Below are positions 8,298 to 17,929 of a stretch of DNA of 64,000 nt, piece by piece (the stretch's first letter is position 1; the number at the start of each line of letters is the position of its first letter). A model generated the notes under the pieces. The model was not told the origin of the DNA, did no database searches, and worked only from the letters and a program-made list of their open reading frames with translations. Source of the stretch: Mesostigma viride (taxonomy: Eukaryota; Streptophyta; Mesostigmatophyceae; Mesostigmatales; Mesostigmataceae); assembly GCA_009746045.1 (NCBI GenBank), contig RPFO01000579.1, positions 62,001 through 126,000 of the forward strand. Direction: 5' to 3'. A program made the position numbers and the translations under genes.

Positions 8298-10714
8298 CCT
8301 GAGCATAGTAGCACTCTATACTGCTCTTGACAGTGTTTCTGCTAACGGACCGAATCCGGACATTGTGTTCGATTGTCCGGACGCCGCCAGGCCGTCCGGA
8401 CGCACTTGTCCGGAGCCCGCGCGGCCGTCCGGACGTCGTCCGGTTGGTGTCCGGTGGCCCCCCCGCCCGGCTACGCTTGTTCAGCAGGCTGCCCAGCCTG
8501 GGCCGCTGACTGCCACAGCACTAGGTTCCACTCGTACTAGTGCTCGTACTGCAGGATTCCATGTCAGCCGCTTCATACCTTCAGCACTTTCACATGAATT
8601 GGTGGATACTCGGTACGAAATAAATATTCTGACTCTCTGAATCCGTAAACACACTTGTCGTATTGGTAGCGCAGTCTGATTTAACGAAAGGCCTGCAAGC
8701 TACGTGCAGAAAACGAAGACGAAAGCCAGCCACGGCGGCAGCTACCGGGCTACGTAGCTGCATTTTGCTTTTGAATGTTTAGTGAGTAGTGTGCGTGAAG
8801 TGTTTCAGGTAATGAGCAGTAAAAAGAGAAAGGTGTCTATTCCGACAGGATTTAGGCTCAGGAATTTTTTCACACCAGGGGGAGGTACTTTAGAACTGGG
8901 CACAGCAGGTAACGGCAGGCCGCCGAAACCCGGAGTAGTGGATGATGACGGAAAAGATAGCAGCGAGCTAAACGCTGGCGAGCAAGGTGATGTTGAGCGT
9001 GATAGCAACAAGATTTCCAACGGGATTTTGGGTGTCGAGACAGATGAAGATTCAGGAGGAGGCGATGCTGAGGCTGCCGATTCTACCCCTGCTGTGCGTC
9101 CGGCAAGCGGTTCCGACGGTGATGATCTGCGAGCTGGCAACGCTGCAGATGAGGATGGTAACGCGGGGCCGCCAAAGAAGAAGACGAAGGATGCACAGGG
9201 GACAGTGGGCAGTGGAAAAGGCTGCAGCAGTGGCAAAGCAGGGCCTGCAGCGAAGCTGAAAAAGAAAGCTGCTCAGAAGCTTACGATGCACAGCGTCCCA
9301 ACCACTGGGAACCAACACACATCCGCGGCCAATGAGCGAGCCGCCACAGCACCCGCAGCTAGTGGACCCTGATGATGTTTTAAAGATTCAGTAGCAAGTT
9401 TGCTGTTGCCATGTGCTTATTGGCCACAATGTACACTCAGTGGACATTGTCTGTTTATCCAGGCTGAAGCTTTAATGCCTACTTGAGGTTTGGTAGTGTG
9501 GTTATGGGCTGAGAGGTGTCGTCGTGTCGCATGCAAGCTTCAGGCCTTCAGCCACTTAACGCGGTGTAACCAGCTTGTAGCGTGTTTAACTGTTTATCAT
9601 CAAGTGTTAGAGTAGTATACAATAAATTTAATCGTTGTCTCACTTAATAATTGTAATGTAATGGATGGCCCAGTTTTGTGTAAGAGACCAATAAACCCAT
9701 TTACAAGCGTGATAGAATCGCCATAGAGGTTTTTGTTTTGAAAAAAAATATATCGCCGGCGGCTCCCCCCCACCTTAGCAGAAACACTGGCTCTTGACCA
9801 ATTGTTCCTTGTTTGTTTGTTTTTTAATGCATAAGTCCCTACACGTTTTCTTTCCCTGGATGCTATACAATTTCAACGGATGTCCTCGTCCAAGAGGGCC
9901 GCCTGCCTAAGTCCCCATAAACCATTTCTCATGCCCCTCTTGCTTATCTACTTCTCTTCCTTGCATGATTCCACCCACTTTCAGGGGACATCCTGGTCCA
10001 AGAGGACCGCGCTGCCCAAGTTCCCATCAACCATTCCTCCATAAGCTCATTGCTTATATCAATGAGAGTAGGACAACCTTATATCAAAGAGATAACCACT
10101 GCATGCCAGAAATCTGGAAGAAGCCGGACCATGGAAGCTCGAGCGTGCTGTTATCTCATCGGCATTTGTCGAGTCGTTCAGGATGATGGAAATGAATGGA
10201 GGTGGATATGTGTAGCCGTAGCCGTTAGAAATTATGGCTGGCTAACGTTCATCGAGAACTTATATACTTGTATTCCTTGCATGCTATCCACCCACTGTCA
10301 GGAGACATTCTTGTCCAAGAGGACCGCGGCGCCCAAGTCATCGTCGCGCCCGACGTCGCTGCGTTCCTCCAATCCGAGCTCGTCCAGGTGCGTTCGGTGA
10401 AATGCTTCACGACCCAGGTGCCCCTCTCCGAGCTGTGCGCGCTCCCGCCCAAGATCGAGACGGGCAGTACGTCCGAGGCCTCGATGCGACTCGACGTGCT
10501 GGCGTCCGCAGCGTTCCGGATATCCCGCACCCAGATGGTCGAGCGTATCGCCGCCAGGGACGTCCAGGTGAACTGGAAGCGGGCGTCCAAGCCCAGCGTG
10601 GCCTTGGCCACGGGGGACGTCGTCTCGCTCGCGGGGAGCGGCCGCGTGGAGATCGGGGAGGTCACGCTCACAAAAAAGGGGCGCTACCTGGTTGAGTTCA
10701 AACGATTCGTATGA
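6812..10714 (+). CDS. YlmH / photosystem II S4-domain RNA-binding protein, plastid type
   Basis: Three exons join in phase: 6812-7130, 7285-7482 and 10302-10714, giving 309 aa. The product matches the cyanobacterial/plant PSII S4-domain family related to bacterial YlmH. Residues 107-109 form the GGY of the GGYxxAER motif; residues 155-166 hold SHRDFLGAILGL followed by KRAKIGD, the family hallmark; the C-terminal S4 RNA-binding domain spans about 234-309 (MRLDVLASAAFRISR...). The N-terminal 40 residues are basic and hydroxylated, plausibly a transit peptide. Plant members are plastid proteins linked to PSII or ribosome function. Intron 2 (7483-10301) hosts a hAT-like transposon (8331-9789) and two degenerate copies of the exon 3 start. 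The gene shares a divergent promoter region with bL35. Confidence in family is high; the exact role is inferred. Confidence 0.9.
8275..8297. repeat. (AT)n microsatellite
   Basis: An alternating AT run lies in intron 2 of the S4 gene, just left of the hAT-like element. Confidence 0.8.
8331..9789 (+). mobile_element. hAT-like non-autonomous DNA transposon with 8-bp target duplication
   Basis: Ends are inverted: the left reads CAGTGTTTCTGCTAACGG, and the right, on the other strand, CAGTGTTTCTGCTAAGG. The 8 bases GCTCTTGA stand directly outside both ends (8323-8330 and 9790-9797), a perfect target-site duplication. CAGTG ends with 8-bp duplications are typical of the hAT superfamily. Just inside the left end lie several copies of the palindrome GTCCGGAC (8370-8450). 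No transposase catalytic region is present; a 186-aa ORF is (8812-9372). The element sits in intron 2 of the S4 gene in the same orientation as its ORF. Confidence 0.85.
8812..9372 (+). CDS. Transposon-borne basic/acidic low-complexity protein (186 aa)
   Basis: An ATG at 8812 opens 186 codons to a TGA. The N-terminus (MSSKKRKVS, then FRLRNFFTPGG) has a nuclear-localisation-like basic cluster and a hydrophobic pair resembling a PCNA-box end. The middle is rich in Asp/Glu/Gly, followed by a second basic cluster (PPKKKTKD) and an Ala/Lys-rich tail. There is no catalytic domain. A similar layout occurs in the ORF at 37733, inside another element with related ends. I infer the leading exon of a transposase that lost its body, or an accessory protein. 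It could be non-functional. Confidence 0.45.
   Translation: MSSKKRKVSIPTGFRLRNFFTPGGGTLELGTAGNGRPPKPGVVDDDGKDSSELNAGEQGDVERDSNKISNGILGVETDEDSGGGDAEAADSTPAVRPASGSDGDDLRAGNAADEDGNAGPPKKKTKDAQGTVGSGKGCSSGKAGPAAKLKKKAAQKLTMHSVPTTGNQHTSAANERAATAPAASGP
9855..10025 (+). repeat. Two degenerate copies of the S4-gene exon 3 border
   Basis: The segment 9955-10025 closely resembles 10266-10335, the end of intron 2 plus the first bases of exon 3; both share TCCAAGAGGACCGCG and an AG acceptor. A more decayed copy lies at 9855-9912 (GTCCAAGAGGGCCGCC). The two copies are also alike downstream of the exon-like part, so the duplicated unit is about 100 bp. Confidence 0.75.
10075..10215 (+). repeat. CAAGGAG-family dispersed repeat copy
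   Basis: It reads CAAAGAGATAACCACTGCAT and continues through GCCGGACCATGGAAGCTCG and GAGTCGTTCAGGATGATGG, in the same order as the copy at 12336-12475. It lies in intron 2 of the S4 gene. Confidence 0.6.
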
Positions 10715-11311
10715 TGGGTTCAATTACACCCTGGGTCGGTCGGATCCTATTCTTAAACATGAGGGGCGGGGGGGGGGGGGGGGGGGGGCTGTAGCGGTTC
10801 GTGATGGCCTGCCTTGGAGTATGGCATCAAGGACCAGCTGTCTCACTTAATGGGATTTTCGAACCCTTGAGATGGTGGGTCACTCGTGGCGTACGCCTGA
10901 GCCTATTTGAGCGGCACTTCGTGATATTGCCTGCCTGCACGTAAACAGTGATGGGAAAGCAGTGAAGCCAAGCACGCTATGCCTCAGCGCTGCGATTAAG
11001 GGAGGGATATCACAGCAACGGCAATCCTTGTGACTGCCAGCTTGCGGTAAACAGGAAATTGGGAGCCATGACGTCCACAGCGTCTGATAATTAATTAATT
11101 TTAATTGATTTCAATTAAACACGTGCTCCCGTTGGGGAGGCACGGAGCACCAAAATGATTTTACTCCCTGGGTGTGCACAGCAGGCAGGGGGCAGAGCCT
11201 CCCCGGCCCTTTCCTCATGCCCCAGGCATGCCGGCACAGGGTGCACAATCCGACCCATCCAAGCGATCCGGCATCCCCTGTGGTTGCAATGTGACCCGTT
11301 AATTAATTAAT
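10715..11311. other. Intergenic stretch with LINE tail remnant
   Basis: A poly-G run lies near 10768. At 11083-11155 a TTAA-rich tail is followed by a hairpin-like CGTGCTCCCGTTGGGGAGGC, the same 3'-end signature seen at 20570-20640 in the minus orientation. The rest shows no gene. Confidence 0.5.
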
Positions 11312-11341
11312 TCTTCCATCAGGGCCGCCTCATCGATGCTT

Positions 11342-12325
11342 TCCAGATGCGCACCTCCAACTTCGACCCCATCCTCACCCTCCGCCGCCCCCACCTTCAG
11401 CAACGCGTTCTTTTCTCCCTCCTTGGACGCTCCATCGAGGAGCTTTGGCCCCCCCAGCCCCTCACCACCACCTTAACCGAATCCTCCATCCGCTCCCTCC
11501 TCGCGAGCAGCACGTGGCCCCCATCGCTGCAGATGTGGCGGCCATGGGCGGCACGCTGACTGCCGAGCTCCCCCTCCTCTCCACCATCTCCACCGCCACC
11601 TCCACCCTCCTCGCCTCCTCCACCGCCACCGCCCCCTCCTCCGCCGCCATCACCGCCCAGCTCCGCGACATGGACCAGCGCCTCAAGGGCAATGCCATCG
11701 CCATCGAGGTCCTGCAAAACACCGCAGGCCTCACCGCCCAGGCGGTGAAGGACATTGCCGCCAAGCCAGCCCTTGCTGGCCCGGCTGGCGATGCTCCTCC
11801 CACCCAGACCTGGGCGGACATGCTTCAGCAGCACACCACCTCCACCACCTCCGCCGTTGCAGCACAGCTCCAGCAGCAGAAGCTCAACCTCCGCGAGGAG
11901 GCCGAGCTCGCCAAGCGCAGCCATACTCAAGAACTCCGACATGGAGGAAGGTGAGAATTCCGAGAAGCTTGCACGTGTGTTTGAGAGAAAAATCCTTGAT
12001 CGCATGGGCCTTCTTGGTGCGCGCGCGGGGTAAGGCACGGGCGCCCCCGCTTCTTCTCATCTTCAAGAGCCCAGCGGACAAGATTTCGTTTCTCAGACGC
12101 CGCATGCAAGCGGCTCGAGAACACGCCCTTCACCGTGGACGACGACTTGACCCTGGCGCAGCAACAACGGCGATGGGAGCTATGGCTGACCTACCTCCAT
12201 CTCCGGCAGACCAAGGCGGGACAGCCGGTGTACTGGAAGGGGGCGGCCATCTACGTCGGCCACACGCCCTGGCACACGACCCCAGCGACCACCGCGGCCC
12301 CAGCGACTCCAGACGCCCCAGCTTA
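11342..12325 (+). pseudogene. LINE copy A ORF1 (gag-like, L1 ORF1p type), frameshifted
   Basis: The clearest readable part is 11445-11954, with an Ala/Thr-rich region, then LRDMDQRLKGNAIAIEVLQN and QQQKLNLREEAELAKRS, which look helical or coiled-coil. After a frameshift the downstream part includes DMEEGENSEKLARVFERKI and RRRWELWLTYLHLRQTKAGQ, which in layout resemble the RNA-binding and C-terminal domains of L1 ORF1 proteins. The equivalent in copy B is 21817-23242. At least two frame changes break it. Confidence 0.65.
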
Positions 12326-12335
12326 GGGTCCGAAT

Positions 12336-12475
12336 ACCAAGGAGACAACCAGTGCAAGCCAGAAGTCGGGAGAATCCGGACCATGGTAGCTCAAGCCTGC
12401 CGTTATCTTGTCCGCGTGTTCGAGTCGTTCAGGATGACGACGATGACGGGTGATGGAAATGTGTATCCTTGTGCG
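12336..12475 (+). repeat. CAAGGAG-family dispersed repeat inside LINE copy A
   Basis: It begins CCAAGGAGACAACCAGTGCA and continues GAGAATCCGGACCATGGTAG. It lies where the amino-terminal endonuclease segment should be, judged from copy B, and joins LINE sequence again near 12478 (GCACGCCCCCAACGGTACGG). Confidence 0.6.
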
Positions 12476-13557
12476 GATGTCTGCACGCCCCCAACGGTAC
12501 GGTCTCCAATGCCAACACTGAACTTTTTGCTGATTTGCTTACGACATGCGATTTGGTCACTGCCAACACCCGCTTTCCACATAGTCCAGATGCTTTGGTC
12601 ACACACACCTCGCCAACTGGCACTGCATTGACTATGTTGTAATGCGCAAGCGTCATCAAGGATCTGTACTAGCTGCTCGCTCGCACTGATGTGATCCCCC
12701 TGGTGCGCTCCGATCATCGCATCGTCACCGCCCGCATCCGCCTGCGATTTCCCTCGCCCTTTCGTAAGCACGTGGCACCACCTGATTTGCGCACACTTCA
12801 GTTGCTCGAGAAATCTGACGACGCTCTGGAGGACTTCCCTGAAAAACGCGCCCACAAGCGCGCCGCAGAGGCGTTCGTCGACGCGCTGGACATCCCAGCC
12901 AGCCACGCCCAGCTGTTCGCTGCCGGCCCGGCATCGGCCCTTCGGCACTGACCTCGCTGACAAGCTGCCCGCGGCCGGGGCCCTACTGCCCCCCCGCCGC
13001 CCGCCCCGCTTCACTGGCCTGCACCGGCTCCCCGCCGTCATGCAGGCCCGGCAAGCCCTGCGCGACAACAGCGACCCCGCCCGCTACGCCCGCCTCAAAG
13101 CCGATTACCACTCGGCCATCCGGCAGGCGACCAAGGAGCAGGAGGACCTTCATGTCCGCGAGTACTTCGCCCACCTCAAGGACCAGCACGGCAAGTACGC
13201 CTGGACCCGCCTGCGTCACGCCCAACGGCCCGCCGGCGGCGTGCAGCCGGCCCGCTGCGGACGCTCTCTGGCTCACCGCAGCAGCAGCTCGACCAGTGGT
13301 ATTCCTCCCAGTCCCGGCTGCTCGGCGCCCCCCGCCGTCTCCGCCGCTTGGCCCTCTGGCGGCCGCACGCCTGGCAGTAGCACCGGCGGACGTCCCTGCG
13401 CCGCGCACGCCGCCCGCCGCTGAGCAGGACTACACGTACCCAGCCCTGACGGAACCCCTGGCCGACCCCAACGAGCTCCCGCCATTCACCGAGCTCGAGC
13501 TGAGCACCGCCGCCAAGCAACTCCGCTTCTATGCCGCCGTTGGACCTGACCAGCTCC

Positions 13558-15332
13558 CAGTGTCCAAAAACCAAATGTCCTCATTTGAGGACATAGTCCT
13601 CGTTTGAGACGGGGGGGGTCAGGGGGGCGGTTTTGGCGCCAAAGTTGGTCCTGAGGATCCCTGGTGGGTTTTGGCGCGAAACTGGGATAGGTACTGAGCG
13701 CGCCAAGCCCCCGGGGTCGACAGGGGCCGACCGTACCTGGAAAATATGAGGCGAGGAAAAGTACCTACTACAGCAAGAACGTTGCAATGTAATCGAGTAT
13801 TTTGTCGAGTGACGGCTATGGGGTCGTTCCAGTTCTGAGGCTTGCCTGAACGTTATAGGCCATTATTTTGCCCCGAATGAAGACAGAACTTTAGATCATC
13901 ATCTAGTCGTTTCGAAGATGCTGCTTTTGACGTGCAGTTGCTTTGTATATGTCGAAAATATTGTTCATGAACGGATTTTGGCATCGTTGAAGAAAATCTG
14001 GAAGCTACGTAGATGGCATGATAGGTCAGTATGCAGTTCGGTTTTACAATTTCTTTTTCCGCCCAGTAGCTGCGGATATCGCGAGTATGGGTTATGGTAC
14101 GCTTCTGGGTTAATGGGCGACCCGGGCAACAGAGGGACCTGGGCAGTTAGATGGGTCAAAGAGTCTCCATTTTTTCGTCGTGATATCGCAGTCACGCCTG
14201 GCGAAAACCACGGCGAGCGCGAGCCATATTTTACTTTTGCCGCAAGGCTGGGTGCTTCCCGGGCGTCACCGTCCTTTAATATATATTTCTTGAGCTGTCC
14301 CGCGCAGCTGGCGGCCTGGGCGCACGTCAAGAACAAGGTTCCGGATGTCATCCGCAACCGCATCGTTCTAAACAAGCGTGTCAAGAGTATCGTAGCTTAT
14401 AACTCCCGCAGACTTAATGATTCCGGTTCTTTTCAATGCCCAACGTCGTGGTTGTGATTACGCCTATGTCCGGGGAACTTAAAGGAAGTTTGCTGGGTAA
14501 TGCTTTTTTTCCCGTGGTGTCACTGAAAAGGTAAACGGCCTTGCGTCGTCAAAACAGCAGCAAGTAGAAGTCACTGTGCTTAGTTGCAATGTGGTAGTTT
14601 GATTTAACACATATACTGCCTTGTTGCTGAAAACTTTTTCAAGGCTTGCTGGGATGTTGCCCATATGTTTCTAACGCTTAACCTCATGTCCAAGTGAGCT
14701 AGACTGGCTTGGAAACTTGAGCTTGTCATGCTTACATTGTGCTTGTATTGCTATTTGTGCCTCTTTGCAGTATCTGCTTCATATATAATTGAAGGCTTCA
14801 GCATCATTGTCGAGCACCGTGGTGGCAGCCAAGCCTCCAATAACGATCATGGACCTAACCTTGGCAAGTATTTGCTTCTTATTTCATTCTTTGGACTGGG
14901 CTAGCTTTGAGCTAGCTTTACACCTGCTATTTGGCCTGCACCATGGTCCCTGGCTGCCAGTTACATTTTGTGCCCCCCCCGGCAGGCTGCAGGGTCTAGG
15001 ATAGCGAGGGTGTAACGTAGACATGTTGTGGGCACCTTGGGTGCATTTTCAGGACCAGCCATGACCTGGCCCTGCCTTCTTTCTGGGCATATTGTTGACT
15101 TGAGTGCTTGTTGGTCACTCGCGTAGCGACCCCCCTGCATTCATAAATCGTAAACCATTATACAATGAGCATATTTCATGGATGTTAAGCATTGCTACTC
15201 TTGAACATATCATAAATGAACATGGTTCCATGCCGTACCCATGGAGATGTTGAAATGTGTGAGTTATTACAAATGGTATCCATGCTTAAAAATGTCCTCA
15301 TATGAGGACATTTTCTTGGTGATTAGACACCA
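13558..15332. mobile_element. DNA transposon inserted into LINE copy A
   Basis: The left end reads CAGTGTCCAAAAACC; the right end read inward on the other strand is TGGTGTCTAATCACC. Just inside each end is a near-identical 20-bp palindrome: ATGTCCTCATTTGAGGACAT at 13575-13594 and ATGTCCTCATATGAGGACAT at 15292-15311. Comparison with copy B (19320-19390) shows the LINE is continuous without it. A clear target duplication was not found. Inside, an ORF at 13918-14457 (179 aa) has no recognisable domain. Confidence 0.7.
13918..14457 (+). CDS. Unrecognised ORF inside DNA transposon (179 aa)
   Basis: An ATG at 13918 opens 179 codons. The C-terminal half has stretches such as NKVPDVIRNRIVLNKRVKSI that look like ordinary protein, but I recognise no family. 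It may be a fragment of an intron-containing transposase or a chance ORF. Confidence 0.25.
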   Translation: MLLLTCSCFVYVENIVHERILASLKKIWKLRRWHDRSVCSSVLQFLFPPSSCGYREYGLWYASGLMGDPGNRGTWAVRWVKESPFFRRDIAVTPGENHGEREPYFTFAARLGASRASPSFNIYFLSCPAQLAAWAHVKNKVPDVIRNRIVLNKRVKSIVAYNSRRLNDSGSFQCPTSWL

Positions 15333-17088
15333 GCCCCAGTGATTAAGCTGACGGCGCTCACGGGGTTCCTGCTTGACGTCTGCAACCGGATCCTGCTTGC
15401 CGACGCGCCGCCGATTCCTGAGTGGCAGCACAGCTACCGTATTATGCTGTACAAAAACAAAGGTTCCCCTGACGACCCCGCCAACTACCGAGGAGTCTGC
15501 ATCCAGAGCGCCGCACGATCCTCGTTGTTCATGCGCATGATCCTCAACCGCCTTCGTTCCGCTCTCGACTGTCACCTTGGGGAAAGTCAAATGGGCTTTC
15601 GTCCTGGGCGCAACACCGTCATGGCCATCTTCGTCGCGCGTCGCCTCTTCGAGGAAATCGCTCTCCTGCAACCTGGTGAGTTTCCCGCCATCCTGATCTT
15701 CGTCGACTTCATCAAGGCTTTTGATTCTGTCCTCTGGGACGCTCTATGGGCTGTACTTGCTCGCGCTCGCGTCCCCACTCCCCTGATTACCGTCATCCGC
15801 ACGCTGTATGAGGGGTCGACCACTTCGGTGCGCACTCAACACGGCATTACCCCGCCATGCCCACTGCAGACCGGCGTCTGGCAGGGTTGCGTCCTGTCGC
15901 CGTACCTGTTTATGATTGTAGTGGATTATGTTATGCGCCAGGCACGTGCTCGCTTTGCTATAGCATTGCAGGCGGCGTGCCCCTGGCCTAGCGATCACGA
16001 ACGAGCTTGGGGAAGGGGGGCCGACTAACAAGCAGAATTTACTATAGCTGACCTCATTTATGCCGACGACATCACGCTCATCGAGAAGCCGGAGTCTGCC
16101 CAACTTTGGCTGCATGGACTGCCTGGCGCTCGAGGCTCGGGCGGTTGGTCTAGAACTCAGCCCCAAAACGGAGGCCCTGGCCCTCGGCATGGCAGGGCCC
16201 CCACCCACACTCCGCCTCTTAGACGATGCCGAGGTCAACTACCCTCCTTCAGGCCGCTTCAAGCTGCATGCTCGGCAGTTGGCTTCCCGACTGCGAGGAC
16301 GACATGACGACACGGATCGGCATGGCGTGGGCGCACCTCCATGACCACCGCCGCTGGTGGAGCAACCCCGCCCTACCCCGGATCGTCAAGCGTGACCTCT
16401 TCAAGGTCGTCATTCTGACGATGATTCCTGACCTACGCCGCCGCCGAGACGTGGACACTGATGCAGGAGCTGGAGCAACGACTCGACGGCGCCGTCACCA
16501 AGATGCTGCGCAAGGCCCTTAACATCCCCTTTGGTTTGCACATTAGTAATGAGGATTTGTACGCTGATTTGCCCTATGTTTCCCACATTATTAGGCACAG
16601 GCGCCTGGGCCTAGTAGCCGGGCACCTGGCCCGCACAACAGATCAGGTAGATACATCAGATAGACTAGCTAGCTGGCACCAAGCCCGCCCAGCCTGGGCG
16701 ATATGTCCTCACCTGGCGTGCCCCAGGCCGCGCGCGGCAGGGCCGCCACCCGTGGACTTTTCGTGATAGACTCGGCATGGACATGTGCTACACTACTGAG
16801 ACTCTGACGGGCTCACCCCCGGGCAGCCTCCTGGTTTGTCTGTAATATGGAGGCAGATGGTGCGCAAGGATAGATGGCAAGTAGTGATGAAGGAGACCAC
16901 CCCCAAGCCTGTGGGGGCTCCGCGTGTGACCAAGTATGGCATTCATAGCGATTCGGGCCGCGGTGCCCACACCCCTGTAACTAGGACCTAGATAGCTTAC
17001 ACCATCCATTCCATCCCATGTTCCCCTCCCACTGAGGACTTATGCTCACGCGTGACGCAGTCACGTGTCTATTAATTAATTAATTAAT

Positions 17089-17849
17089 CCTTGTGCATTG
17101 AAATTATGGCTGGCTTACGTGTAGAGCGACTAGATTACCTAGACGGTGGGGCCGGAAACAGCATGCTTGATCAGGGCGTGTGCGCCTGTGTGGTGTGCTT
17201 CTCGAGCCTAACTGGCCGGGAGTGTCTAGTGGTGAGCACCATTGCTGCGATCGCTCTCCCACCATTTACGAGGAAATACCCGCAAATGGAAAACCACTGA
17301 AAAGGTCTAGCTAGTCAGTCATTACGTTAGCCATGCCATGATTCCAAACGTCCAAGAACTGCACACGGTGCAAAGGCAAAATTAAAGCCGGAGGACAGCA
17401 GTACTTTCAAATGTGCGGCGCCGGGAACCAAAAGCCCGTGTATGCCAGAAAACATCGTGTTGCTGCAGCGATGCGACGATCGATGTGGACAACGAATCCA
17501 GTGCCAAGCTCGGAACGGCCGCAAAGGAGATCTGGCATCACAGGGTTCAGATGTGCGGAGATACTACGCGATCCAGCCGGTCCACGACCTCAGTGCTTGT
17601 AGAGCTTGTGCCAAGGGGCAGCACCGATCGAACAGATGTGGGTGACCGTCGTTGCAAAAAACACCGGACTTGACGGAGCATAATGTCTCGGTCATAGTCT
17701 TTGACCAACGTACAAACGATGCAAGAGTTCAACAAGAGTCGTGATGAAATGAATACACGTAGTAGTGTAGAATAGTTAGACAGTGGCCTTGTCCGAGTAC
17801 ATGCACGCCTACTACAGGCACTATACCAGCTGACTCATGAACATTCATT
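17089..17849. other. Spacer between LINE copies A and B
   Basis: About 760 bp lies between the 3' tail of copy A and the truncated end of copy B. A broken reading stretch near 17350-17480 contains CTRCKGKIKAGGQQYFQMCG, a Cys-pair pattern reminiscent of a zinc-binding fragment, but it cannot be assigned. The part from 17750 resembles, in the opposite orientation, sequence at 21660-21810 that belongs to another LINE fragment. Confidence 0.4.
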
Positions 17850-17929
17850 AGTCATGTACATCAGTACACATGTGTGCCCATGACACGCCACACACCAGAT
17901 GATGCCTAGCTGGAGGGCCGAGTCTATCA

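Larger units (their letters stand above)
12480..16765 (+). pseudogene. LINE copy A ORF2 (endonuclease remnant, reverse transcriptase), broken
   Basis: The end of an APE-type endonuclease is seen around 12610-12760 (SDHRIVTARIRLRF). The reverse transcriptase runs from about 15340 with NYRGVCIQSA, MGFRPGRNTVMAIF, FVDFIKAFDSVLW and GVWQGCVLSPYLF, and the catalytic YADD box (LIYADDITLI) near 16050-16080 in another frame. The C-terminal segment includes RHRRLGLVAGHLART. Several frameshifts and the 13558-15332 insertion make it a pseudogene. Confidence 0.85.
11312..17088 (+). mobile_element. LINE (L1-like) retrotransposon copy A, decayed
   Basis: It contains in order a gag-like ORF1, an endonuclease remnant, reverse transcriptase, and a 3' region ending in (TTAA)n at 17070-17088. 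Parallel sequence in inverted orientation (copy B, 17850-23389) lets the parts be matched. It is broken by frameshifts, by a CAAGGAG repeat that replaces part of the endonuclease, and by a DNA transposon at 13558-15332. It cannot move on its own. Confidence 0.85.
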
